From: Dactylellina haptotyla
Taxonomy: Eukaryota; Ascomycota; Orbiliomycetes; Orbiliales; Orbiliaceae
Direction of reading: 5' to 3'
DNA length: 64,000 bases
Assembly (NCBI GenBank): GCA_031310005.1
Contig: CM062379.1
Location: 5,456,001-5,520,000 of the forward strand
Shown: piece by piece, positions 22,151 to 33,151 of the stretch
Layout: each line of letters starts with the position of its first letter
How positions within the stretch are numbered: the stretch's first letter is position 1
Made by a program: the position numbers and the translations under genes
The notes under the pieces: generated by a model
What the model was told of the DNA's origin: nothing
The model's database searches: none
Seen by the model: the letters and a program-made list of their open reading frames with translations, nothing else

Positions 22151-23755
22151 TTACTCTGGTTCTACCGGACCCGCTTTCCAGACTTTCAATGCGCCGTCGA
22201 AGCCTCCGCTGATCAGGAGTTCTTGGCTATTGTCTTCATCATCGTTCTCACTGTCAGTGGTGGTGGTGGCAGATCTGACCGTTCCCGCCGCAAGACATCT
22301 TACTTTGCGTCCGTCGTGTGCTTTTAGTTCAACTTTCACCTTGCCAGTTTTGACTTCGATACCCTTTACGACCCCGTCGTCGCTGTTGACCCAGATGCCG
22401 CTCGCGGAGTCGTCACCGCGCCAGGCTACAATTCCTGTAGAATATGCGCTTAGGTTTACGGGGACAGTGAATTCTTTCTCTACGGTGAAGGTTGAAAGGT
22501 TGTAGATTATCAGTTTCGGGATGGGGAGGGAGGATGTGATTAGGGCTATTAGATGCGGGTGTTGCGGGTGGGGGACGAGGGATGTAGGGGTGTATGTTAG
22601 CCAGGTTGTGGATATGGCGTTGAGTGGGTTTTTCGAGAGGAAGGTGAACGGTTTCGATGACGAGGAAGAGGAGGAAGATGATGCCCTGGTAGATGTTGAG
22701 GTAGATGTTGAGTAGACGTGGAGGTAGGCTGAGTCGCGGATTGTGGCGATGAGCAGGAGGGAGGATGCATCTGCGGACGATTCCCTGTAGTCCTTGGTGA
22801 AGATGACATCCTCGACGGTTTCTGGAAATGTGACGGACTGGAGGTATTCGGAGGAGGGTTTCTTTGTTTCCACTACTGCTTCTTCGTCTTCCAAGTCTGC
22901 GGGAAGATGGTCCGAGGGGATGCGAAGCTTGTGCACTGAGAACGATTTATCGTAACTTGCGGCGGCGATGTACCTTACTTCTTCGGCCTCGGTGCTTTCT
23001 GGCAGCGGGTCGGAGACGGCTAGTTTGACTATGTATTTGGTGTGCCCTTCCCATCTGTGTACGACGTCACCGCGGATATTGGATATCGCGATATCGCCGG
23101 CCATGCTCGCTGTTAACAGCCATTTTTGAGAAACCGCTTGAACACAGAGGATGGGGCCCGCGTGGAGACCTAAGATTGGGCGCGGGATGACAAGCTCGTG
23201 TGGTTCTTTGGCGGAATAAATTCGAAGTGCTTTGTCCGATGTAGCTGAAATGATAACCTGCTGGGCTGAGGGCGGAGTAGACTCGTCCGAAGGGATGATA
23301 AGAGAAGCTAAATTCAGCGATAGTATGTTGAACGCTGTCGAAAGCGTCGTTAAGCTTATTGGAGTGTTCGGATCTGAAAGATTATCACATTAGATATTCG
23401 TGTTGTTAATGTTGTAGTTTTTGTCATGGCGGTAGACGTTTACGAGTACGTACATGGGACGGCAAAATCGACATCTCCAGCGCCTACGTTGAACTTTTCG
23501 AAGCGGATGGCCAGGTCGTAGAGTTTCTTCTCTTCGAGTATTTGCTCGATGGTTAGGTCTGAGGAATTGTTGGTGATGCTTTCCGGCACCAGGTTCGTCT
23601 CACGGACGAAAGCGGCAAAGGTCTACTTTTATATCAGCATGGAAATTACAGACCGAATGATTCACGATATCAGCATAAGATGTACGAACCTCATTGAAGT
23701 TGTTTGCACGGAGAAATCGGGCAACAAGAACATCTGGCGAGTCACTTGCAGGCAT
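22151..23755 (-). CDS. LisH-like/WD40-repeat protein
   Basis: Three exons on the minus strand: 23755-23690, 23622-23454 and 23373-22151, giving 485 residues. The N-terminus (residues 1-40: SPDVLVARFLRANNFNETF, then FVRETNLVPES) resembles a LisH-type dimerisation helix. WD40-like blades follow: VIISATSDKALRIYSA, WLLTASMAGDIAISN with a downstream RWEGHTKYIVKL, and last LLISGGFDGALKVWKA at the C-terminus. A low-complexity Thr/Ser run sits between blades (about residues 320-345). The ATG at 23104 would give a shorter protein missing the first blades, so the spliced start is preferred. WD40 proteins are scaffolds; the complex it serves cannot be named. It ends tail to tail with the 20231 gene. Confidence 0.85.
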
Positions 23756-24577
23756 TTTGGTGGTATAAATATTTAATTAATTGGAAAGTACGGTTGCAAA
23801 TAGACGAGGGATCACGGATACAGTTTTAGAGAACTTTTATGATGAAAGAGATAAATCTTTAGAAACTTATAATTACACTAGCGATATAAATCATTCTGTA
23901 ATGAATTGTATTTTATTATTTAATACATAAGTAGACAACGGACTGTAAGTAGTTAGCAATGATTGACTTCAAATGATGATAAAATTTGACCACGGTATGG
24001 AATGGACCACTACGTCCACCTCAGTCTACCATCAAGAGAGAAGGTAGAAACTGTAGCGACGTCGCGGTGAGTAATGCGGCCTCTATAAACACTCTCGTAC
24101 TCTCCCCCCAGTAAGACCCCCGTCCTCCCGCGAAGGAAAACGGAGAGGGGGGATTTGGAGGCAATGTCCTTCTAATTTCTTCTTCGCACCAAAATAGGTC
24201 TGTACCGCGGGTGTGGGATAGCAAAGACCAGAGTGTTGGCGAAGTGCACATGTTTTAATCTATCACATAGAGCTTCTAGATTTTTTTCTTGTGGCTTTCC
24301 CTCGGGTTACCGTGTATAGTGTATATTCTCACGTATATAGACACTGGTACGTTGGTGACGAATGAACTTGTCATATATCTTCTTGTCAAAAGAAAAAATA
24401 AATTTGCGTGCACGAAAAAGCAGACCCATCCTGTGTGAATAACAATTCCTATGCAGAACACCACCGGCCGAAAAAGGGGGCAAAAAAGGTTAAAACCCTG
24501 GCATTAAAAGTCGTAATATATACAGAAGAAACTGGCGTAAAAGACATTAAACTTTTATTTCAAGTTCGTTCCGTCGT
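23756..24577. other. Intergenic region between WD40 gene and RPL12
   Basis: Promoter of the leftward WD40 gene and 3' sequence of RPL12. AT-rich at 23760-23960. No gene seen. Confidence 0.5.
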
Positions 24578-25592
24578 TTACTCTTCGGGGACTGTTGGTG
24601 TAGAGTTAGCACACGTTCCAATTGGGAGGAGGGTGTGTGTGGAGGGGAACGCACTCTCAAGCTCGCCGTTAGCAATCTGCTCCTGGATATCCTTGGGGCT
24701 CTGGCCGTCGACCTTGCAGCCGACGGAGAAAGCAGTACCCAAGATCTCCCTGACGGTTCCAGTGAGATCCTTGGCCAAAGACTTATGTCTCATCTTCCTG
24801 GCGATCTCAATGATCTCGTCCAAGGGGATGGACTTGGTGTGCTTGATGTTCTTCTCCTTCTTTCGGTCACGTGGTGGCTCCTTGAGGGCCTTGATGACGA
24901 GGGAGGAGGCGGATGGGACGACGGAGACGGCGGCTTGACGGTTCTGGATGGTGAGCTTGCAGGTGACCTTCAAGCCCTTCCAGTCCTGGGTGGCCTTGGC
25001 GATATCTTCACCGACTTTCTTTGGGGAAAGACCGAGAGGACCGATCTTGGGGGCGAGAGCGGAGGAGGCACCGACTTCACCACCAGTGGCTCGGAGGTAG
25101 CTAAGAAGAAGAAGGACGTGTTAGTAAATCACCACTCATCCCGTCGGGCGAAGTGAATGAATGCACCCAATCGCCCCGGATAGCCGTACCCCGCCAATTC
25201 ATCGAGATGAACCGAAGAGATTATGGAAAAGAAAGAAAAGAAGGAATATTAACTTACATGACCTTCACCTCATTTGGATCAAATTTTGGAGCTATAGTTC
25301 ATCCGATGCGACCACATGCAACTCGTCAGCATTATTCAATTATTGAGCACTCAAATTTTTTCTCGTCTCGCCGAAGAATTCGATGCATCCACAATCCTTG
25401 AACGGGGCCCAATTGGACTCGCCGATATAGACCTCACAGCTCAGTATCTCGAGTCTGCTTTGTGATCCACATCTTCTCAAATAAATACTATTTTTTCTAC
25501 CACAACGAGTCTCTCATTGGGGTCGTTCAGGGTGGGATGCATCGACGGCATGGAGACGGCGGTGGAAGTAATGCATCGAAGGACGTACGCAT
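24578..25592 (-). CDS. RPL12: 60S ribosomal protein L12 (uL11)
   Basis: Ribosomal stalk-base protein that binds the GTPase-associated region of the large rRNA. Four exons on the minus strand: 25592-25589, 25291-25258, 25100-24655 and 24591-24578. They give 165 residues, the normal length for the family. The first exon is only ATGC; joined to the second it gives [20 protein letters not shown], an excellent match to fungal L12. The body has [40 protein letters not shown] and [21 protein letters not shown]. The last intron splits the tail so that GELE joins IPEE; unspliced sequence would give an aberrant tail. The first intron is 297 nt. It is divergent from RPL29, with 390 bases between the start codons. 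Confidence 0.95.
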
Positions 25593-25982
25593 GGCGAAGC
25601 TGTCAAAATTATGATCTTAATACTAAAATCCAAGTCAAGTATGGCAGAGGAGGAGAAGGGAGAGGTTGTCGAAGGTTTTCGTGATGAGGATTGCACGGTG
25701 AAGATGGACTGAGGTTGAGGGCTGCCATAGTAAATTAATTCTGCGGTCTCGAATCACGTGGGGCCGCCAATTTTGGCAGTCACCTTTGTGTTGGCGGATG
25801 TTTGTGCGTGCGCGGGCTGATTAGGGCTAGACAACGCAGCCGGACACCACCGCCAGAAGTCTTCCACCTTAGCGACACCGCCATCGATCACACCTTGCAA
25901 TTGAAGGACTTCATCTCATTACCCTTTTAACGAACCTCCCCCACATACACGAAGTTACGGTCTTCGAATCCACACAGTCACA
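25593..25982. promoter_or_regulatory. Shared promoter region of RPL12 and RPL29
   Basis: The 390 bases between the two divergent start codons must hold both promoters. A CACGTG palindrome is at 25755-25760, roughly central. The RPL29 side is pyrimidine-rich before the start. Ribosomal genes are co-regulated, so a shared bidirectional promoter is plausible but inferred. Confidence 0.6.
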
Positions 25983-26468
25983 ATGGCCAGTAAGTGCTCA
26001 CGCCCTTCTTTGTTTATGTTGCCTCCGCTGCTTCCGTTCGTATGCTAATTGATGCTGTGCAGAGGTAAATAATTGCACTCCTCCCACTACTTCACCGACA
26101 CCACGAATCTTCGAGGAAAATCCGATGAAAATATTCGAATCGACTTCGTACCTCTGTCTTTATCCCGATAATCTAACCCGTTGCTCGTCCGTATTGTAGT
26201 CGAAAAACTCGTCCCAACACAACCAGACCCGCAAGGCTCACCGAAACGGTATCAAGAAGCCAAAGACCTTTAGATACCCGTCGCTGAAGGGTACTGATCC
26301 CAAGTTCAAGAGAAACCACAAGCACGCCCTACACGGAACTGCTAAGGCTCTGGTGCGTCCAACAACCCTTCCTTCTAATTCTTCGTGGGAACATCCGGGG
26401 CTGACTTGTGCCATTTTTTGCACACTTTACAGAAAGAATTCAAGGAAGGAACCCGGACATCTGCGTAG
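25983..26468 (+). CDS. RPL29: 60S ribosomal protein L29 (eL29), with a 2-nt internal exon
   Basis: Small basic protein of the large ribosomal subunit. Proposed exons: 25983-25989 (ATGGCCA), 26063-26064 (AG), 26200-26352 and 26433-26468, giving 65 residues, the usual family length. The product begins MAKSKNSSQHNQTRKAHRNG, continues IKKPKTFRYPSLKGTDPKF and ends EFKEGTRTSA, a clear L29. The third codon AAG needs two bases between the intron 25990-26062 (GTAAGT donor, GCTAAT branch, CAG acceptor) and the intron 26065-26199 (GTAAAT donor, TCTAAC branch, TAG acceptor). Skipping the two bases breaks the frame. Alternatives are recursive splicing or a non-consensus junction. It is divergent from RPL12. 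Confidence 0.93.
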
Positions 26469-27202
26469 ATGATGCCCTCCGCGTAGTTTCTTTTCTTCCT
26501 TTCTTCCATTCTTGGTCTTGTTTATATACCACCAGCTTTTCTTACGCATTTTCCATACGCCGTTTTAACTACGTTTCCTTGTATCTTATTCACGGAGCCG
26601 ATATATTTTTCTTGCCACGACGTCTTTTGTCCGAGAAACTCCCTCATCCTCGGACAAAAGCAAACCACGAAACATCTTCACGAAAACGATCAAGGCAATG
26701 TTTCTTGTCGTCTCGTATCTAGAATACTGAAGCCCAGTTTCTTCAGAATCCACAGCTTTCCTTTTTCGCGGATAGGCGTGAGAAATATACATCGTGTGAG
26801 AACGAATGGCTCTCGAAAAGAGAGAGAGAAAAGGCATTAGTGTGTACAGCTTAGGGTTCTTTAAACAACTCCCAATGCTCAAAGCTGAAGGATAAAATGG
26901 CTTTACAACCCATTTTCCGTGCCGATATAGACGTACTCTTTGTCTTCATTACCAAACACATCCGAGTTACTTTTTCCCTGCCCTACGGGACGGACGTGCA
27001 TGGAGAAGACAATACATATTGTTCCTACCTTTAGATGGCTTTTTGCAAGATAGAAATGAGAGAATTTGAAATAGAAGCAATATAAATATATTTGATAATA
27101 CTCCAACCCAAATGCTATCTCTAATGTGATATCTTATATACAAAATATATAACGCCTTAAAATGCTTCTAATATCTGACACCAACCGGTATCACACCCGC
27201 CA
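26469..27202. other. Tail-to-tail intergenic region, RPL29 to TFC4
   Basis: Only 3' sequences of the two convergent genes are expected here. AT-rich from about 27040. No gene seen. Confidence 0.6.
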
Positions 27203-30200
27203 TCACACAGTAAGATGTTTCACGGCGATGTCTCTGCACAGCTCACCACTGCCCACAGTATGATACAACAGCTGCAAGTTGTACGCCGCCTCCCACCTCA
27301 AATCCCCACTATCAAACTTCTGCTCCTCCTCCGCCTTCTCATCGTCATCTTTCCCCTCATTCACCCATTCATCGCTCATCTTGATGACTGTTTCGTAATA
27401 ACCCACAGCATAGTGCTCCAATCCGATCTGATGAAACGCCCTGCCCATATTAAACTCCGCTTCCTGTCTATCAAACCAATCTTTCGATTCCTTCTTCATA
27501 TTATAATACCGGTTCAGGAATACCAACCCTTGTAAGATATGATACTGTCTGTTCTCCGACTGCCGCTGCATCGCACGATGAAGATACGCGAGCGCGATTT
27601 GGAAGGTAATCATCGGATGGCTGTCTTGCGCGGAGTACGCTCTCGCGAGGTAGTGTAAACTCGAAGTGTAACTGCGCCCGTCGAGCATGACTTGCGCGTA
27701 TAGCACTAGAGCGTTGATGCTGAGCGATTGCGGGACGAGTTCTTTGTCGTTATCGTCGCGGAGAAGGGTAGAGTACACGCCGCCGACATTCTTTCCGAGA
27801 ACGTGCTTGTCGAGGGCTTTCAGCTGGCGCATGAGGTACTTTTGGTTATTCTGGACGCTGAATATATTCGTACCCGGGTATGTTTTCAGATTGCTGCGCA
27901 CGAATGATGCGACGGTGGTGTACAAGTTGTACGAGTCATTGTGAAAAAGCAGTGTCGATGTGAAGTATCTCAATGCTTCAGACGTTTGATCAGGATCTTG
28001 AGCGTAGATAGCGCACGCCAAATGGACTAGCGAGATGAGAAATCTCGGCCGTTTAGTAGGATCCGAGTCTTTCTTGTCGTGGTAGAATACATTGGCATCT
28101 TTTGCTGCCTTGCAAACTTCGTAGGCTTCCATCTCACCTCCTTCCTCGTGGATTGTGAGGAGGATAGCATAGTTGAGAATGATATTGAGCCAGATATCGA
28201 ATCCTAATCCACGGTACTGAGTAATATCTGGCAGAGGCTGGTCGTCATCTTTGGCTTCGAGTTCTTCAAGTTCCATTTGGTATTCCAGGTTAGATTCTAA
28301 TCGTCGCTTCATCAGGTTCATTTGATTTTCAAGATTCCGCTTGCCGGTCCTCCGGACAGTTGTATAACCAAGGAAACCTGCATATTCGAATCTCCGTTCG
28401 CTGGGATACAGAGCGCGGGAGGATCTAAAATCATCAAACATCTCGCCGGCCGTATCTAGCCATTGTATTATGGCCTCGGTATCTTGTTGTTCCACTTTAG
28501 GCCGTAAGAGCTCTAACTTTTGGTAATTCTGCAAACAGCCTTCTGTTCGTTGCTTCTCGGCTTGATATCTTTCTGTGGCCGAGGGGTTGTATCTTTTACT
28601 CTTTGTTTTCCTCTTGCCGTCTTTTGAAACAAAGAGCCCCATGTTGCTGCCTCCAGCCCCGTCCTCATCCCTTGCATTCCGCTGCTCTCTAAGCCGGGTA
28701 CGGATCTCAATAACTTCATTCACAATTTCCAAAGCCTTCTCGTTCAGATCTTGAACTTCGTATATCTCTATGAGTAGAAGGCGGGATTCCAGGTCGTCCT
28801 CTTTGCATTCAACGACACACTCGAGACATCGTTTTGCATTCTCCCAATTCCTGAGAATCTTGTACGATTTCCCTAATCGTAGCCAGAGGTCCACGGTTTG
28901 GAAGATATCGATCTCAGTTAGAGGGAACCACAAGTCAACGGCCTCATCGTGCTTGCTTGCTTCAGCACAGGAATCTCCTGCAGCCAACAACAGGTCACCA
29001 ATATTCATCACGTCCTCCTTTCTAAGGATTTTGAAATGGTGGAACCCTTCTTCGAACTGCCCCAGTTTGATTCTAAATTGGCCCAATTTAAAGCGCAATT
29101 CTGGAGGAAGCATATATGAGTTCGACCCCCGACCGTAGTCGAAGCCCGGAACATTGGCTCGTCGTTCGTCGTTGTCGTCCCATTCACAGTCGTTCCTAAC
29201 TTCGTCCCAGAAGGTCTCGGACCCGCGAGCCAAGAGCAGTCGGCATAACGTTTTTATTTGCCTGATGCCATGCAACCACCTCTTCCCAATGGCGCATAGA
29301 TCGCCCAGCATATTGACATGTTTCCAATCCAACCCGCCTTCTTTGCCACGCTGAGAGTTCCAGTAAGGTATATGGGACTCGAATGTCGTTATAGCCTCGT
29401 CCACTTTCCCCATACCAATCAGACACTGAGTCAAGGATTTAACCACGCTGGTATCATGCGGGAGAGCTTTCTCTAGCAGTCTCTTGAAGTCTTGAGCTGC
29501 CCGTCCGTATTTTTGTAGCTCTTGCAGAAGATTGCCTCGCTCGAATATAGATGCCCAGTCCTTGGGGTTGGCTTTGATGGCTTGGCTGTAATTAAAAACT
29601 GCCTCTCCCTTGACGTCTTCTTCGTTTATACCTTCTTCAAGGTCAAGGTCGAGCGTCATTCTGGCGCATGTAACCCAGAGTTCGCCCTCACGAGGGCGTA
29701 AACTCGCAGCGGAGACCCAAGATAACAGGCACTTCCGGGGTTCATTGATGGCTAGGTAGACTTCACCCATAACTTTCCACGCAAAATACACATTCGGGTC
29801 TATCTGGATGACCCGCTGGACGAGTTTCAGCGTTTCAGGCCATTCTCCAGCTGCGTAATGCTGGTTCGCTTGACCCAGGAGAATCTGGACCTCGTGGGAT
29901 AAAGCCATATCCTGCGCTGCCCGCCTTCCTTTCTTTTTCGGTCCTCTCTTCGCAGCTTTACCCAGTCTGCCGAACCCTGATCCCGTGTGTAGACCCTTGT
30001 GGAAGGCATCGATTTGGTTCTCGAGCGCTGCCCCGTCTTCGGCCAAGAACGCATCCTCGTCGACATCAGATTCGCCCATGTCATCTAAATCCGGGTCTTC
30101 AAAAGCACTGTCATATTCGCAACCAATCGTTAAAATTCTGTGACTTGTCGATTAACAAATATATACCAAATACATACTCATCATCGGAGGCCCATTCATC

Positions 30201-30605
30201 CTCCTCCCCTTCTTCTTCGTCCTCTTCATATTCACTCACATCCTCCTCACCATACTCGTAGTCATCTTCCTCGACAACTTCGCCTTCTGCGTCCTCGTCC
30301 GAGCCGAAATGTACTGCATCCAACGGACCTCGTTCGGCTGCATGCTGTTCCGCTGGGTGCATGTGAAACCCAACATCATCTGAGTGTAATGCGTCCGTGA
30401 AACTAAAGTTCGGGTCGTTTAGATTCCAAGCTGCGCTGGGGGCGCCCTGTGCCGGCAGTGGAGGTGGCTGTGAGGTTGCATCTGCGATATGCAGGTCGTC
30501 CATGCCGAGGCGTTCGTCATGTTGTCGTTCATCTGGGTCTTCGAGATCACTCGTCGACGGCCGGCTAGAGCTTGTATTTTTGGAATTTGCGTCCAATGGG
30601 GCCAT
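27203..30605 (-). CDS. TFC4: RNA polymerase III transcription factor TFIIIC subunit Tfc4/Sfc4 (TPR protein)
   Basis: The TPR subunit of TFIIIC (tau131 in budding yeast, Sfc4 in fission yeast) binds the A-box side of tRNA genes and recruits TFIIIB. Two exons on the minus strand: 30605-30178 and 30107-27203, giving 1110 residues. The first 140 residues are acidic and disordered, with long Glu/Asp runs, as in the family. A basic stretch follows (GKAAKRGPKKKGRRAAQDMA), then the TPR array beginning LGQANQHYAAGEWPETLKLV. Further TPR-like helices run through the centre, with FKLGQFRIKLGQFEEGFHHF and LWLRLGKSYKILRNWENAKR. The conserved C-terminal half contains YNLYTTVASFVRSN and ends AAYNLQLLYHTVGSGELCRD. 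Splicing is needed to join the acidic head in frame. Confidence 0.92.
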
Positions 30606-32165
30606 TCTGACATCCGCGATTGGGTTCGTGGTTGTATTTGGGCCGTTAGGCGGGTCTGCGGTTCATATTTTCGCCGTACGGTTGCTGCCGTGAAGGTTTG
30701 GGCAGGCACGCGATGAGCCGGCACAGAGTTTAGCTGGTACGTAATTAGCGAAATTGTGTCCAACACGCGATTTCCTGCCCAGCCCTACCGATGGAGGCGG
30801 TCGTATTCGGTACCGACTACCGAGGACTAGACTAAGCGGAAGCCCGAGCTCGAGAAGACATTCAGGCACGGCAAATATCAGCATTCACTTCCCAGCTGAG
30901 AAGGCAAAAGGGCAGCATCGCTCAATTTCCGAAAGGCTGGCAGCTCTGGCAGCTAAAAGACGCACTTCCCCGCGCTCGCACGATCGCCTGGTTGGAAGTT
31001 CTTCCCGAAAGCATGCAGAGATCGCCAGTTCGATGGCAAAATCCAGTCGGGCACCTACACGAAAGGGATCAACAGGTTCTCATCTGACATCGACATTGGA
31101 GGGCGAATGCTACGATAACAGCTGCCCTTGCTTTCTTGGCTGGGAGTATTCCTGCGAACAGAATCCTTTTCTCTTAAAGGAGGATATATCAGCTCCAGCT
31201 AACTAGCAACGTTAAGTCATAACGTTTGGTAGCACAAAAGAACGAGAACAGGAAGTAGTCTCGAACGGGATGAGAAAGCTACTAGAACTCGAAATTTCCA
31301 GGAACAACAGGGGGGTGCGGGACTTTTCAGCCTGGGGTGCTTATCAGCTACAAAGTTTTGAGAATAATAGCAAATGCATAATCGGGTGCAGGAAACAATG
31401 GAGCTAGCCACCTGCAGCTGATGAAGCGAGCGAGTTCAGCCATTTCGTCCCGTGCATCCGCGTAGTTTTTGAGACCTCTAAACGGGACCAGGATTTGGTT
31501 ATCAGGAATACGATTTCTCCATCGACATTCTATGATGACGACGCTTAACTTCAAGTTAATTAACAATAACGTTGAATGATAGCGAACTTCAATTACCAAG
31601 GTTAATCTTAATTGGCATTGTGGAGATCTTACATCTCGCCAGGTTGCGACTTTCTTGCCCTTTCGGCTCTGGAAAATCACCCAGCACCCGCTGCATCGCA
31701 CAAGGCATGAGCCTGTTGCTTACAGCGTACAACAGGCACCCCGGACATGGCTGAATTGGCACCGCAATCTCACGAGCAAATTCTTGAAATTTCTATTCGA
31801 TAATTTTGAAAAATTTGCATCAACCATTACTTTGCCATGGCGGACTATTATTTCTTGGGTTGCGACGAGCCCCGATATAGGAAATTCTATTTTTACTCGG
31901 TTACAACTAACATCTACGGTGCTCATGATATCAGTTGTGTAAACACAAGGTCGATCGCCGCACAAACGTCAGAAACCAGTAGAGCTAAGAGAGCCTCACC
32001 AACACACCCACCCTTCAGCGTCATAAATGACATCTACCAAGGAACTCACCAGCCCAGCCGAAAATGAAAAGGCGAGTTAGCGCTTCATATAGACGAAGAA
32101 TTTAATCCGTTTTCGGACCAGTGATGTCTTAAGGTCCTATTGCTGGTCTTAACAAGAGCGAAAAG
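30606..32165. other. Gene-free region marking the start of the accessory part
   Basis: TFC4 promoter (minus strand) to about 30800, then mixed sequence. A 150-codon open frame at 30754-31206 begins with TTG, has no early ATG and shows no family. Frames near 31348-32067 overlap on both strands and look random. No gene supported. Confidence 0.5.
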
Positions 32166-32336
32166 ATGAGTTACTGCGGCACTTGCTGTTTAGTCGAGGG
32201 TCGTGGCTCCTGCACTGCCTTTGACCCCAGGTCTGAAGGATATGATCCGCAGCTTCCTAGTGGTGGATACCTCGATTTCTCTAGGATAATTTGCGGGGCA
32301 CCCTGGAAGTATCGCTGTAGAAATATGTGTCAATGA
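32166..32336 (+). CDS. Possible 56-residue Cys-rich small protein
   Basis: An ATG-to-TGA frame encodes 56 residues with seven cysteines, starting MSYCGTCCLVEGRGSC and ending APWKYRCRNMCQ. The high Cys density and the spacing into an N-terminal and a C-terminal cluster look like a small disulfide-bonded protein. However, no signal peptide is visible in this frame, so it may need an upstream exon, or it may be chance. It lies about 365 bases before a secreted Cys-rich gene on the same strand. Confidence 0.25.
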   Translation: MSYCGTCCLVEGRGSCTAFDPRSEGYDPQLPSGGYLDFSRIICGAPWKYRCRNMCQ

Positions 32337-32700
32337 ACTTATTCCCTTCTTCGGCCCTTAACGCCCCTTGCGTAGATGCAGAAACTATCCCGGATGTTTT
32401 AATCTGGCAAAATTCAGCGGCCTGCATCGTTACCGCTCTTAGGTCCTATAATGAAGCCAAAAGCATAACGTTGTTTCTTCGAGCAAGAAACCTGTATAAT
32501 CCCGATGCAGATCGGCCTCGATAATTATTCCAGATCGTGGAGCATAAAAGGGCGCTCACCGCCTCTCAATCCGTTTCGCTTCAGGTTCTGAATACTCGCC
32601 CTTAAGGATTGATTGACTGTATCTCGAATAGCATTTTTCGATACCGCACTGTCAGAGTCTTCTACTATTGGAATATTATTTCGCGGAATCCACAGCAAAA
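32337..32700. promoter_or_regulatory. Promoter region of the secreted Cys-rich gene
   Basis: A TATA-like CATAAAAG at 32543-32550 lies about 150 bases before the start at 32701, and the leader ends AAAAATG. Nothing else is identifiable. Confidence 0.4.
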
Positions 32701-33151
32701 ATGAAGTTCACTCTTGCCATCGCCCTTGTCGCCTCTATCGTCGGGTCAGTTGTCTCTATATCTACTATAAACTTTTATCGTTCGTAAAGACATAAGACTG
32801 ACTCCAATATATATTGGGTTTTATAGCGTTCAAGCTGTCCCACACCCACAGATCACCGCCCTTCCAGTGAGATGCCCAGTTAAATCTTGCGGCGTCGCCA
32901 CAAAGACAGTCCCGCCTCAAGTCTGCGCTGCAGTTCTCTGTCCAACTGCACCAGTCGCTTGCCCACTCATCATTGCTGTCACCCAAGTCCCTTGCTGCTG
33001 CAAGACTGAGACTATCAAGACATCGACCGTCACAGCCCCATGCTGCACTACTAAATGCGTTATTCCAACCGAAACTCTCTACACCGGCTGCCCAACTCCA
33101 ACTATCACAAAGGTATTTCCTGCCAACATTCCTTGTATTTTTGTTACATGA
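32701..33151 (+). CDS. Small secreted cysteine-rich protein
   Basis: Exons 32701-32744 and 32827-33151 give 122 residues. A clear signal peptide, MKFTLAIALVASIVG followed by VQA, predicts cleavage near residue 18. The mature part holds 13 cysteines (31, 36, 48, 53, 60, 71-73, 87, 88, 92, 103, 118), including a CCC and a CC, with Thr-rich spacers such as TETIKTSTVTAPCC. There is no recognisable enzyme domain; this is the profile of fungal small secreted or cell-wall-associated Cys-rich proteins. A GTATTT donor at 33113 could instead skip the last 12 codons and join a later exon at 33604-33660 ending ATVWVTETIGACVP. That would give a more typical Thr-rich tail and a final cysteine. The first two exons are well supported; the 3' end is uncertain. 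Confidence 0.7.

Noticed and set aside
25101-25588. Possible intron-encoded C/D snoRNA in the RPL12 introns
   Set aside because: Ribosomal gene introns often host snoRNAs, but no matching pair of C box (RUGAUGA) and D box (CUGA) at proper spacing was found on the gene strand.
26065-26199. Possible snoRNA in RPL29 intron 2
   Set aside because: A GATGA-like string is present, but it lacks the full C box and no D box follows.
30754-31206. 150-codon plus-strand frame after TFC4
   Set aside because: It starts with TTG, its first ATG is far inside, and the sequence is Ser/Arg-rich without a domain. No exon structure could be built around it.
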